A stretch of DNA of 22,502 bases. Origin: Plantago elongata (lineage: Eukaryota > Streptophyta > Magnoliopsida > Lamiales > Plantaginaceae). Positions 1 to 10,193 of the stretch are shown here, piece by piece (within the stretch, counting starts at the first letter, position 1; every line of letters starts with the position of its first letter). A model generated the notes under the pieces. That model searched no databases and was not told the origin of the DNA. It saw only the letters and a program-made list of their open reading frames with translations. The stretch is from the NCBI GenBank assembly GCA_036897095.1, contig JAYMSP010002784.1, positions 1-22,502 on the forward strand, written 5' to 3'. The position numbers and the translations under genes were made by a program.

Positions 1-774
1 TCTTTGACTGTTTTAATGCTATGCAAGTTTAAAAACAAGGAGTAGGAAGGGGCTGTGAAAAACCTTTGTCAGACTTGCTTAGCACCATTTTGGTAGTTTT
101 CTGTCTTCACCTTTATCATATTATTACCTATAAATGGTTCTCAACTCAGTGTACTACGCCAAGAAAGTAACAGATAACAAAATCCTTCACTAAAATTGAT
201 TACCTCTGTATCCGTCTTTCTTGTATTGCTTTTAACTTTTTCACTCTGTACTTTTTTGCTTTCCAGTTCTACTCTTTAAAGCAGTTTTTTAGCATTGCCA
301 AAGAAATTGAATACATGGGTCCTTTACCCAACTGAAGGAATATAATTCAAACGATACCAGATGTTCTTGTAAGCTCATATGTGCATAAAACTCGTTGTAA
401 TTTAACCGCTTGTCATGTTTCAACATTTCTCTATGGCTATGCTTCTTTTAAGTTCTGCCTTTCCATTGATAATTCATAAGTGATAAGTTTAAGATAGCAG
501 TCGGATGCTCCGCAATTTAGTTAGAAAAACAACTGTGGAGTGGCTAGAACAAGGAAAGAGCTATTGACGATATTGTTTGCCATGACAAAACAAAACTGTA
601 TCACATAAAAGATTGTGGAAATGTTATGCAACACAACTAAGATGCCATGATTATAAATCATTCCGATCATCAACTCATACTGGAATTTTTTTCCCGGGTC
701 TCTTCTCTTGTATCTGTGGCTCTAACCATTCTATGTTCCAATACAAATGCAATAATCTGTGCCTCCTTATGCAG
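1..774 (+). other. Intron sequence of the bHLH gene, left edge of window
   Basis: I see no coding exon here. The stretch is AT-rich and ends in a T-rich tract and CAG acceptor directly before the exon at 775. The bHLH exon expected just upstream (basic region and helix 1, normally ending in KLLQELVPGCNK) is not found in any frame, so it must lie left of the window. ORFs of 62 to 85 codons around 613-1033 overlap the real exon or its intron and resemble nothing I know. Confidence 0.6.
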
Positions 775-2367
775 ATATCAGGTACAGCGATGGTGCTAGA
801 TGAAATAATAAATCATGTGCAAGCCCTTCAGCGTCAAGTTGAGGTCATATCTTGTCTCTCTTACATATAGTACTAGAATCAATCTGTCTGAAACAAATAC
901 TGGTCTACTGCCCCATAACTTAAGAAATGGTTTGTCACTGATGATTTTAAACCCATACAAAGTTTTAACCTGCTGGTACACCAAAACTCTGTATACCAGA
1001 TGCTTGAGTATCCAAAAAAGAAACTATAAATAATCTATGAAGTGCTTATAAAGTTACTAGGATATCCTAACTTCTTTGGGACAGTATATATGAGATTGAA
1101 TTCATGTTCTCTGACTTTGACCTATAATGATAAATATTAATGTGTTGTACACCAATATCCCCTTCGCCAAAGAGAAAAATACAAGGTGAAGATGCTTCTT
1201 GTTTGTTATCTTTTATCATACTTACCCTTTCAACCTTTAGCTGATTGGATTATTATCTTTGCTGCAGTTTTTGTCCATGAGACTCGCTGCTGTTAACCCA
1301 CGAATAGATTTCAACCTTGATGCTCTCTTGGCTGCAGAAGTAAGTATTGTAGAACTCATACATTTATTACATGATATTTGTTAAAAGAAAATCAACAGCG
1401 TGAACATGAATTTTTATAATGCAAGTTCCTCAAATAGACTAATTGAGCTAGTTAATTAACTTTTCTACTTTTTCAAATGAACCATGGACTACATCAACTT
1501 TTCAACTTCGTTCAAATTAACCATGGACTACATATATAAATTCCAACTTTATGCACGGACTTCCCAACCTGGTTTACGATGTACATTCTAAAATTTAAAT
1601 CTATTCATGAAATATTACTGTGATACTTAAGTTGGCTATCGCATAGGTCATGTCTTCTGTAAATGGACGAACAAGAATAAATGAGCTGATATATTATCTT
1701 TTAAGAGCCTTGAAAAAAGCTCAAAATGAAACGAACAGCTAATTTGACTGTAATCTGTAGTCATGTGATTAACCATAGAACTTGTTTCTATGGTTTGGAC
1801 GATGTTTGTTCCGTTGCTTATGTTTCCTTTGTAATTGTTTCGTTGAGAGTATTACTTGTGTTCTTAACTCTTATTAATAAAAGTTTGGCTGATTAAAAAA
1901 AAAAAACCTCCATTGTAATTTATGCTACAAAGCCCCTCTCAGTGATTTTATTTGACCTTTGATGCCCCCCCATAATCCTTATGAGAGCCTGTGTTTTGTC
2001 TAGTGTATTCATTCTGCATTACAATTAAGATTAGACATACGGATCACGTTTGAATACCGACAATACTAGTGTACTTTTGAGATCGTATTGAAATGGCTCT
2101 TAAGTTCACACTCTTGGTAATGCTCCTGCAGGGTGCATCCTCAATGGATAACATGTACCCAGGAACATTTGCTCCGCCCATCTGGCCGGAAGGACAAATT
2201 CAAGGGATCAAACAACAGCAATTTCAACAACAGCTGTGGAACATTGATGGACTTCAACAATCTGTCTGGGGTAGAGGAGATGACACCTCAAACTTCATCA
2301 CTCCAGAAAACTCACTGCTCAGTTATGACTCATCAGGACATTCAGGTAAACTTATTTAAAAACCTCC

Positions 2368-2405
<38 letters not shown>

Positions 2406-2528
2406 CATTATATTTATCCGGGCACTGTTAGAATTGGACAAGGGTCGAATTGGATGCAACTAACCTTTACCTCGTGTTTTTCGGTCACAGCTTCTCTGCA
2501 CTCAAGCCAGCTGAAAATGGAACTTTGA
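775..2528 (+). CDS. bHLH transcription factor, bHLH48/bHLH60 type (3' part)
   Basis: This is the C-terminal half of a plant basic helix-loop-helix transcription factor, a nuclear protein that binds E-box DNA as a dimer. Four coding exons are visible: 775-843, 1268-1339, 2132-2345 and 2491-2528, with phases 0, 0 and 1 and normal GT-AG introns. The first encodes helix 2 (ISGTAMVLDEIINHVQALQR), the second continues FLSMRLAAVNPRIDFNLD, which is close to bHLH48/bHLH60. The third is Gln-rich (QQQFQQQLW) and has SVWGRGDDTSNFITPENS. The last ends SLHSSQLKMEL-stop, the tail typical of this clade (Arabidopsis bHLH60 ends NLHPNQVKMEL). The basic region, helix 1 and N-terminus lie left of the window. The intron after 1339 carries a cDNA-like insertion and the last intron a CA microsatellite. 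The family call is strong; the exact orthologue is from memory. Confidence 0.88.
1472..1533. repeat. Two copies of a 23-bp direct repeat in bHLH intron
   Basis: The 23-bp motif containing ACCATGGACTACAT occurs at 1472-1494 and 1511-1533 with one difference, a period of 39 bp. It lies about 115 bp upstream of the cDNA-like fragment. It looks like a local tandem duplication or part of an old insertion. Confidence 0.6.
1647..1906 (+). other. cDNA-like fragment with poly(A) tail in bHLH intron (probable retrocopy)
   Basis: An acceptor-like GCATAG precedes a 30-codon ORF from ATG 1650 to TAA 1742 (MSSVNGRTRINELIYYLLRA, then LKKAQNETNS). About 130 bp of UTR-like sequence follows, with an AATAAA signal near 1876 and then 12 adenines at 1895-1906. 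ORF end, poly(A) signal and genomic A-run in that order are what a reverse-transcribed mRNA 3' end looks like. I do not recognise the peptide and see no target-site duplication. Another reading is an alternative terminal exon of the bHLH gene: the acceptor at 1646/1647 is in phase with the exon ending at 1339. Confidence 0.45.
2372..2402. repeat. (CA)n microsatellite
   Basis: About 15 uninterrupted CA units lie inside the last intron of the bHLH gene (2346-2490), 26 bp after the donor. It is likely length-polymorphic. Confidence 0.95.
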
Positions 2529-3720
2529 AGCATAAAACCATCCTCAGAGTAGCTAGGTTTGTACATATCGAATATATATTACTACTAGATTATATTTACG
2601 AGTAGATCCCGAACTATGTTTAATAGAAGACGGATGGGTATTTTAGCGAGCTGGTAAAAATCATCAGTTGAATCTATCTGGAGAGAAGATGAGGTTTTTA
2701 GTAATGTTGTTCTTCTATACTCTATAGTATAGTGGGAGTATATAGATATAGTATGCCTATAACTACTATTAGTAAAACTACTAATTCAAAAAGCAATTCA
2801 TTCAGTCTTGATGCTGCAACAAGTTTGAGATGGTTGATTTGCTTTGGTGACGTTGTAAAAGCATAAGATCGATCTATTGTTAACTATATATTTATACTTC
2901 CAGCTTTTTTTCTTCATTAGAGTGACTTTTGTGAGGGAGACCGTCATTTGGATACTTAGCTAGAAACGTTATATGTTTAGAAATGCAAGTAATACTTGCG
3001 GATTTGTTGACAAACGATCAGCAATCTTTGAAATATAAAGTTTAACAATCGTACCCTACTACCCTTGGTGCTAGACTGTATGCTCTGACTTCGGCCTCTC
3101 TTTGGGCTCTCGTGAATTGTGATAGTTCATTTGCGCTTGGGCTTTCAGGAAATGGGCTTGCCTTGAGACCAGATTTTCTATCTGGGCCTACATTCAACTT
3201 CCATTTTCTTAAGCCACCACGGTTTGCAATCATGTCCGTATATATACAACAAAAATAGACACGAGCTTATTTAGTAACCAACGTTACATAAGCTGTGAAC
3301 CGCTCGAGAAAAATGATTTATATTATTTCACATAATTTTACATTGGATATACACTGTTTGGTTACCGATTCAAGTTAAAAACATATTTTTACCTGATTTT
3401 TTTGATTTAGAACGTTATCATAAGTCATAACATTAAACAATTAAAACTAACATTCCGAAATCTCTGAATCTAATACAAAACTCATGTTTCACACACTAAC
3501 AAACCAACCAAACAAACAAACCATAAATTCCTACTTCACGAACCAAAAATGCTTAATCGAGGTTTGTCAAATATAAGTGTACGATCAATAGTCGACTCGA
3601 TAATAAAATAAACACAAAATTATGATCGAACACTTACCAGACAAACTGAGCTGAAGCCTTAACGAGCCAAGCCTACAGTAAAGCTCGACTTGCAACAGCG
3701 CCAGCCCGATAATAACGAAA
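2529..3720. other. 3' flank of bHLH gene and intergenic spacer
   Basis: No gene is supported. The first few hundred bases are probably the bHLH 3' UTR. A 63-codon minus-strand ORF near 3042-3233 resembles no protein I know. Around 3540-3700 there are scattered CTCGA/TCGAG-rich words of the kind found near the ends of plant hAT elements, but no inverted termini can be defined. Confidence 0.4.
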
Positions 3721-3725
3721 CTACT

Positions 3726-3817
3726 GGCCCATACAAGGCCTTTAGTCGTCACTGTCATCTACCCAGGCCCATTAAACAGAAATACCCACTATAAATTCAC
3801 TGACACCTCTAGGGTTT
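3726..3817 (+). promoter_or_regulatory. Core promoter of the eL41 gene: two site II motifs, TATA box, telo-box
   Basis: GGCCCA at 3726-3731 and again at 3766-3771 are site II elements in reverse. TATAAATT at 3790-3797 is a TATA box. CTAGGGTTT at 3809-3817 is the reverse complement of the telo-box AAACCCTAG. Site II plus telo-box is the known signature of plant ribosomal protein and other growth-linked promoters. The distances to the ATG at 3895 fit a short 5' UTR. Confidence 0.8.
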
Positions 3818-3894
3818 CACACTCCCATCTCCTCCATCACTCAACCAGCTCTGAGCTCTCATCAATCAAGCTCAACACCAGTTTCTCGCTTAAC

Positions 3895-4083
3895 ATGAGG
3901 GCCAAGGTAAACGAATAACACTCGATCTAATCTGAATTTTATCTCATTTATACAATTCTGTAATGTAATTTGTGATTTTGAGGCTATTTTGCTGATGTTT
4001 CGTTTGATTGGTTGTAGTGGAAGAAGAAGCGTATGAGGAGATTGAAGAGGAAGCGCCGAAAGATGAGACAAAGATCTAAGTAG
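3895..4083 (+). CDS. RPL41: 60S ribosomal protein eL41 (25 residues)
   Basis: This encodes the very small, very basic large-subunit ribosomal protein eL41. Exon 1 (3895-3906) gives MRAK and exon 2 (4018-4083) gives WKKKRMRRLKRKRRKMRQRS then K and stop TAG. All 25 residues match the usual length and sequence of eL41, which is nearly invariant in eukaryotes. The 111-bp intron (3907-4017) has GTAAAC and TTGTAG ends and falls after codon 4. In eL41 structures the protein is a single helix near the subunit interface. The upstream site II and telo-box motifs fit coordinated growth-dependent expression. Confidence 0.96.
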
Positions 4084-5596
4084 ATGATGATTTTGGTCCG
4101 CCCTTTCTCAGAATCGTCGATTTGCTGCTAGGGTTTCGTTTTTTTCAGTTTTTGTTGAAGTTTTTTTTATATGTAATATTCCGATTTACTGCTTTCGGAA
4201 CTATTTCTTTTGCTAGAATGACTTTTCGAATTAATGAGATTTTGCTTATGGATTCTCTTTTTAGTTATTTGATTCATGTGATTTTACCTTTCTGCATTTG
4301 CTTTGATTGATTTGTTTGGATTTTAGGTTTATAGTCGTAATTTGTGTCCTTTTTCATTGATTCTAATTGTTTAAAGCTTGACAGAATGATTTGATTATAA
4401 TCCATCTCTAGAGGATGTTTGCAAAATCATCGTTTTGAAATTATTTAAAGCTGACTAGAAAAGCGAAAAATTGTTGTGATAAGAACCTGTGTTTGTGTAG
4501 TATTGCAAGTAATCTTGAGCTGCTTGTGCTTTAATTTCTGAATGCCAAATACAAGTAAATTTGTGCCTTCATTTCTGAATGCTAATTGGCTTGTATATTG
4601 GTTTAGAATCAGGTGGAGTAGTTTGTGCTCTTGTTAACTTATGTGGTGTTTTAATATTGTTCGGAAAGCTAATTTTACTGAGGCTTCTGTGGACCCTTAA
4701 CTTAGTTTTTTTTTTCTTATTTACCATTGAATGGAATGATTTAGTGTTCTTATTTATCTATCTGCTAAAGATCACCGAAATCTTGCTTTCAGTATTCTCT
4801 TGCAAACATCATAGTATTCTTTGTAGCATTAGAAGTAGTCCTTGGGCTGGTTTTGGTTTAAGTTCTAATGCTAATCGACTTGCATTACGTATTGGAAGCA
4901 GACAGAGTGGTCCAGATTGTTTGTTAAGCTAATGAGGCATTTAAATACTGATCTGAAAGCTATTTTTTGCCACTTTTGATTGTCATGAACCTTTGGTCTA
5001 GCATTCTGCATTGTAGTTGATATCGTGTAAGTTAGTTAACCTTATGTGAATTTTCGTGTGAGATTTGGTGAATCAGCTTTTGTAGATTAGTTGATGCTGG
5101 TTAGAAAATGCTGATCGTTTAAAGGTTAACTGGCTTTCAATATTTGTGCTATGGCTACAGTTTGTTCAGTAAGTCTTGCTATCAGTTCTATTGCTGGTGG
5201 ACTTGCATACTGAATTAGAAACAGGCCTGAGTGCTGGGTGCTGTGTTATTTAACTTGCATACTGAATTAGAAACAGGCCTGAGTGGTCGGTGCTGTGTAA
5301 TTAACTCGTGATTGTGAGGAGTTTAATGTTTTAGAAAGTTATTTTCACTGAAGGTTAAATTGTGATGAGCTAACACCATGCCAACTGCAATGTGTATTGG
5401 AGTTCTCCTTAAATTGAGCACATCAAAATGAAATTGAGTTCTGAAACACCCTTTTCGCCATTATACGGATTTGTGAGTTCCGAAATGGCCTATTTGACAT
5501 TACGTGGTGCGTCGTTCAAATGACTTGGGATGTTTGGAATCCTTTCTATCAAATTTACAGGCCCTGTTAGTAAATGTTGGTTCTAATTATTTATAG
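4084..5596. other. eL41 3' UTR and spacer with degenerate repeats
   Basis: No convincing gene. The sequence is T-rich and the long plus-strand ORF near 4579-4932 is low-complexity hydrophobic translation with no family signature. A word pattern (GCTAAT-GACTTG-CAT, then TAGAA-CAGG, then AAAGCTA or AAAGTTA with TTTTACTGAGG or TTTTCACTGAAGG) recurs near 4580, 4868 and 5200, suggesting a decayed tandem duplication with a period near 290-330 bp. Confidence 0.5.
5201..5304. repeat. Tandem repeat, 52 bp x 2
   Basis: The unit starting ACTTGCATACTGAATTAGAA is present at 5201-5252 and 5253-5304 with only a few differences, so the duplication is recent compared with the looser repeats around it. Confidence 0.9.
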
Positions 5597-6471
5597 GGAC
5601 AGCTATCTGACTCCCTTTGGGAAGGCCTTGAGAGACTTATTGTCATGAGCTTGATCGACAAATACAATTCACTAGGAGGTGAAATTCGAACTTCCTTATT
5701 TGTTCTGCCATCATTTAAGGTCTGATCACTTTGCAACTATCAGTTTAAGTTACATCAGAGATTCGGGAACAGAATAGCTCTCTATCACTTGAAGTGCTTG
5801 AGTTGGATGTGAACAAGTTAGAAGGCACGATTTATCGTTTCTTATTCAACTTATATAATCTTTCTGGTCTCTGGTCTCTCGCATTGCGAGCCTTATCTTT
5901 CTCGTACCAACTTCTCTGTACATGTGAAAGAAAATGTGTCCATGGCTTCATTGTTTCCGCGGCTAAGCAATCTGAATTTGGCCAATCTGAGGAACCAGTC
6001 ATCACTTATGATGTTAGATCTTGCAGAGAACAATATAGATGGTGAAATTCCTAATTGGTTGTGGGATATTATTGGTGACGGATTTCTTCGATTTCTGAAC
6101 CTTTCTCATAACCAGTACATTAGTCTTCAAGACCTTACTGGTCGCAGCTTGGATTTCCTTGATCTCCATTCAAACATGATCGGTGGCCAAGTCCCAGATA
6201 CACGCGCAGTTGCTCTTGTCGACTTCTCTAGCAACAAGTTCTCGTCTCATCTCCCTGACGACACTGGCAATTATCTGAAATCATTCTTATCCTTTTCGCT
6301 AGCAAATAACAGTATCAATGGCCTGGTTCCTATTTCCTTGTGCACCGCAAGCCGCATACAAGTACTAGACTTGTCGAATAATTAATGGTACTCTAACCTC
6401 TTGTTTTGTACCAGAAACTCTGCACATTCTGAAGTTGCAAAGGAACAATCTGAGTGACAGTATACCAGAAT
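5597..6471 (+). pseudogene. LRR receptor-like protein pseudogene (Ve1/Cf type RLP)
   Basis: This is a decayed fragment of a plant receptor-like protein: an extracellular leucine-rich-repeat immune receptor without a kinase. Recognisable repeats are GQLSDSLW...GGEIRTSLFVLPSFK (5597-5719), SLEVLELDVNKLEGTI with LFNLYNLSGL (about 5775-5870), and a long open piece (about 5930-6385) with SLMMLDLAENNIDGEIPNWL, LNLSHNQYISL, LDLHSNMIGGQVP, FSSNKFSSHLP and LCTASRIQVLDLSNN. The order matches the central LRR block of tomato Ve1-like proteins as remembered. The frame shifts several times: after FVLPSFK, after the 5870 repeat, and at 6385, where TAA interrupts before NGTLTSCF and LKLQRNNLSDSIPE resume to another stop at 6471. 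N-terminal signal region, later repeats and membrane anchor are absent. The TTATAG before 5597 may be an old acceptor. Confidence 0.85.
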
Positions 6472-7185
6472 AACTTAACTGATGCATCCTCTTGTGAATG
6501 CCGAATGCAGCAGTTCCAGAAAGTTCATTCATGAAAACAAAAGAGAATGTCAGACAATGTGAAGTAATGTTTTCTATGAGTTCTTCACTGGGATTTCATC
6601 TCTGTGTAACTTCACCTTATGAAGTTTCATGTTTTGTTCCAGCAAACTTTGTACTTAAAGCTCCAATCAATAAGTGAAGCACATAAGTTCATAAAGACTA
6701 CTTGTTACTATCAGTTCTAGTCACCAATTTTGCTACTCTTTATTCTCTCGACTATCTAATCTATTAATGAACGATATTATTCATTAGCCGAAATCTTAGC
6801 GGATTTCCAAACAAAGTAGTTAACTATAGAGTGTCTCAAATCTCAATCTTCTCCTTCCCTACAATGCCTAATTAGTAATTATTGGAACAAGGATTTGGTT
6901 TCACATGTTATAAATGGTCCTTATTCATTTGCACTAACCATCCATCTCTCTTGTTCGTAAGTTTCTGCTATCACTATCATACACATGTCAAGATATTTAC
7001 CAATTAGCACTATTATTCTGTCAAAAACCTCATATAATGTGACAAAGTACAAACTAAGGTATTGTAGATGTGTTATAATATCCCCACATAGTATGTACTC
7101 CTACAGGCCTACCTGCCAAGAACAGTAGCAGTAGTATCTCAAGTTCTTCAACAGAGCTTATGATGCCTTTGTCAGCCTGTCAGAC
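6472..7185. other. Spacer, no gene seen
   Basis: AT-rich sequence with no further LRR similarity and no ORF worth naming. Confidence 0.4.
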
Positions 7186-7236
7186 TTGAATCCTGCAGCT
7201 TGCTTTCGGGTAAGCAGAACAGAAAGTCGTGTTTCG

Positions 7237-7476
7237 ATGAGTTTTTTGTCCCCTACTTCGCCATCTCCAGCTTCGCTTGTGTTGCTAAAAGAAGATGGCG
7301 ATTTTGCTCTTCATGGAAAAATCACACTCTTCGTCTGCATCACGCTTTTAGCTGTTTTCCTTCTTTTTATTGTCTTCTTTCAGTGCATACGGCGTTGCTT
7401 GTGTCCGGCCAAATACACTGCTGATGATGATCTCGGTCCCTCACCAAGTTCGTTTCGATCCTTTCATTACTCTTAA
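7237..7476 (+). CDS. Small predicted single-pass membrane protein, unassigned (79 residues)
   Basis: From ATG 7237 the reading frame runs MSFLSPTSPSPASLVLLK, then DGDFALHGK, one strong hydrophobic helix (ITLFVCITLLAVFLLFIVFF), a Cys/basic stop-transfer stretch (QCIRRCLCPAK) and an acidic, Ser-rich tail ending SFRSFHYS-stop. The frame is also open upstream to at least 7186 but without an ATG. The segment ALHGK plus the helix recalls the N-terminus of plant ATL RING-H2 proteins, yet no RING motif follows, so this may be an ATL remnant, a small membrane protein, or chance. I do not assign a function. There is no clear promoter, although a pyrimidine-rich 3' flank follows the stop. Confidence 0.4.
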   Translation: MSFLSPTSPSPASLVLLKEDGDFALHGKITLFVCITLLAVFLLFIVFFQCIRRCLCPAKYTADDDLGPSPSSFRSFHYS

Positions 7477-8159
7477 GTTTTTGTTTTTCTTTATACATGA
7501 GCAGTTGAAATGAATGAATCACCAGCTCCAAGGTGTATTATCAGTAGCTTATTAGTATACTGTATGAGATGAGCTTATTTATTACTATAATTAGATAAAT
7601 TGCAAGACCATAAAGCGATAAGGTAGTCGAATTGTAAGGAAGCGGAGCGTGCAAGGAGTTGTAGGCTTCGATATGCATTACCATGGTTCTGGAACTGCCA
7701 GTTCTCAATTCCATACCATTTTGGAATCACTTGTTCTAGATCTGACGGATGGCCGTGGAATTTGTAAATGGTGTTTGGTTCTCGGTTCTGAAGCTGTAAT
7801 TTTCCTTTTGTGTTTGAAAATGGCGGTTATGACGTGTAACCGCTGTTCGTTCAAGGTTCCAATTTTGAAAGCCAAGCTGATTGTTCGTTCTGTTTCACAG
7901 TTTTGTGGTAGCATGATTTGATTCTCTGGTCCCGATTGCACTTGGTCGGATCTAGGATATGAATGGAACTGTTATTTCTCCAGATGGTGTAACTTTTTTT
8001 ATTTACCATTAGACGCTATAATAAAATTTAGGCTACACATAGCCATATACATATATTGCTACAAAAGAACCCAAAAACTTGTGAAGTTGTTAGCAAACAA
8101 CTTTCATTATGTGCAGCAAAAAAAACCCAATAAAGTTAAATGGACTGGTATTCCTTGTT
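7477..8159. other. Spacer between two convergent genes
   Basis: Includes the probable 3' UTR of the minus-strand TBL gene near 8000-8159. A slightly GC-richer block at about 7620-7930 is open on both strands (90 and 78 codons). Neither translation resembles a family I know. Confidence 0.4.
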
Positions 8160-10193
8160 CTAAGTACTGGAAACTATACTGGCATAAAGGAGCTCATTCC
8201 AAGTATCCGGCACCCCCGGTAGGCACCAATGCAAACAATCTGCATATGTAGCCGGATCATCCTTTTGTTCGCGCGTCAAAAGATTGCCTTGGCGAATTGT
8301 GTAAACTGAGGTATGTGCATCTTTCCTGTATGTTGACAGACTAGTTATGTCAAGCAGAGTCACTGGAACTTGAGTATCTGATATCACATTCTTCGTAACT
8401 TGGAGCAGTCGCAAATCAGTCCCCATGTCTGATATGGCAACGGTTGTATTTAGAATCGGTGTCTTCTCTCCAGCACAAGCAGTTCCTTCAGGCTCATTCC
8501 AGTATGAGCTGCTGTTACATTAGTGGTACCTATTAGTTCATTTCTTCATAAGAAAATGGTCATTTCTTTGTTTCTGTTTAAAGAATCTCATCTACAAGCT
8601 CAAACTTGTAGAGAGGTGTGAAATGATTCTGTGACCAAGAGTTAAACGCGAAAAAAAGTAAAACGGGTAGTAGAAGGGGATTACTCCTGATGAACTGGTG
8701 ACATGCTGATGAAGAATGCTTTGGTGTGAGTTTGATCAACATTGTTCTTTACCCACTTAGCCCAAGTTGTCAAAACTCTTTCATATGCTATAGGACGTTC
8801 CACCTCGTCACACTCTGCCGATCCTTCATCAAATGATCCCCGTCTACGCATCAGATAACAAGACAATTAGCATCTGCATAGAGTATTACTCACTTCTATC
8901 TACACTGTACATTCCAATAGTTTAGTGTACATGTGCTTACAAGATTTTCATGGTGCGGGTGTTCATCCACCAGATATACGTATTAAACACAAGGAAATCG
9001 GCATCTTTCCAGTGGATTCCATGCTTGGCAATGGACTCGGGCATTATTACTCGGCTGGAGATGCTATGGTTTCTTGGATCATCTGAATTCGACTCCACCA
9101 AGAATGGCGACCAGTAAAATTCAACTGTCGCGTTGTAATCCTGCCAAATTCATCACTTTAAGCTGAATTATTGTGTAATGCAGCTCAGGCATTCTTTTCT
9201 TTAGTCAAAACATACCAGTAAAATCAATGACAAGAAATTCAACAGCTGACAAAAGGAAATACAGGAAGAGGAGATGAACCTGAATGGCAAAAATCGAAAT
9301 GGGAGCACCCATTTCCCAGGTTGCCTTTCCGGGAGCAATGGCAGAGTTCAGCAAACAAATCATCGATTCCCATTGATTTCGATTTACAGAGTCCCCGACG
9401 AACATAAGCTTCTTCCCTCTCAGTCTCTCCAACAATACTTCCGCTTTAAACCTGAAAAAATTCCATCTCATCTAAACCTGCACAATCCATCTCCTCTAAC
9501 TTCTACAGAAGTACCTAAAACAGCTACAACATCTAAACGTTCTAACTTGTATCCGAAACTTAAACCCGAAAAATTTCCATTCATCTAAACCCACACATTC
9601 CATCTCCTCTAACTTATAAAGTACCTAAAACATCTACTACTTCTACTTCTCATCTAAAAGTTCGAACTTGTATCTGTAACTTGACCACTTTCGTCAATTT
9701 CTTCATAACTCGATACATTACTAATCAATTAAAAGTAATTCAAGATCATAGTTTCTTACTAAGTAGCAACTAACTATTAACTAACAAGACAGATTTCTTC
9801 AAGCTAAGAATGCAAACTTTTCCATAACATTTCAAGAATCAAGATCAAAGTGTCTTACTTGGGCAAGGAACAGTCATCAGGCTGCCATCTCCAGTTCTGA
9901 TACATAACATCCTCTCTTCCATTAGCAACACAAGTTACCTGAGCTGTCAAGAACTGACACTCCTCTTCTTTATACAAAGGTCTAGTGACATTGTCAAACA
10001 CCCATTTCCCTTTGGACAAATCACACCCTTTCTGCATAATCCAATTCGGCAATCGGAGCGAGATTCTGGCATAGAAGGTTACATCTTTGGTGAATGCAAA
10101 AAACAACCCAAAAAGGGTCAGTGAGATTATTGCTGTAATGAGTAGTAAAGGTGAAATCTTGCATTTTTTGGACTTGCTGTTCTTGTACCTCAT
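8160..10193 (-). CDS. TBL-family polysaccharide O-acetyltransferase (ESK1/TBL29-like)
   Basis: This encodes a Golgi membrane enzyme that transfers acetyl groups to cell-wall polysaccharide; ESK1/TBL29 relatives acetylate xylan. Five exons on the minus strand: 10193-9859, 9451-9280, 9140-8941, 8843-8685 and 8511-8160, totalling 1218 nt, 405 residues. The N-terminus is basic, followed by one membrane helix at residues 13-34 ([20 protein letters not shown]). The Cys-rich PMR5N/TBL domain spans about 55-112 ([34 protein letters not shown]). The GDS box is [15 protein letters not shown], catalytic Ser near 133. The C-terminal DxxH box is [16 protein letters not shown], Asp near 380 and His near 383. 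The length and both catalytic motifs are intact, so the gene should be active. Close matches to ESK1 ([47 protein letters not shown]) suggest the xylan branch; the exact donor site specificity cannot be read from sequence. Exon 5 has a tandem acceptor. Confidence 0.93.
9447..9681. repeat. Tandem duplication (about 114 bp x 2) over the TBL exon 2 acceptor
   Basis: Unit A at 9447-9560 and unit B at 9561-9681 share long matches such as CCATCTCCTCTAACTT and the GTACCTAAAACA block. Unit A carries the real intron 1 acceptor (minus strand TTTTTTCAG then GTTTAAA). Unit B has the corresponding site as TTTTTCGG, lacking AG. The copies are clearly diverged, so this is not recent. Confidence 0.85.

Noticed and set aside
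3042-3233. 63-codon minus-strand ORF upstream of eL41
   Set aside because: It has plausible composition but no recognised domain, no promoter and no neighbouring exon.
4084-4110. C-box-like ATGATGA directly after the eL41 stop codon, as in a box C/D snoRNA
   Set aside because: No D box (CTGA) or terminal stem is found within a normal snoRNA length.
4579-4932. 117-codon plus-strand ORF downstream of eL41
   Set aside because: The translation is Leu/Phe/Ile-rich low-complexity from T-rich DNA and overlaps the degenerate repeats; no family match is known to me.
7620-7941. Overlapping ORFs on both strands (90 and 78 codons) in a slightly GC-richer block
   Set aside because: Neither translation has a recognisable motif, codon pattern or splice context; each is likely the shadow of a stop-poor stretch.
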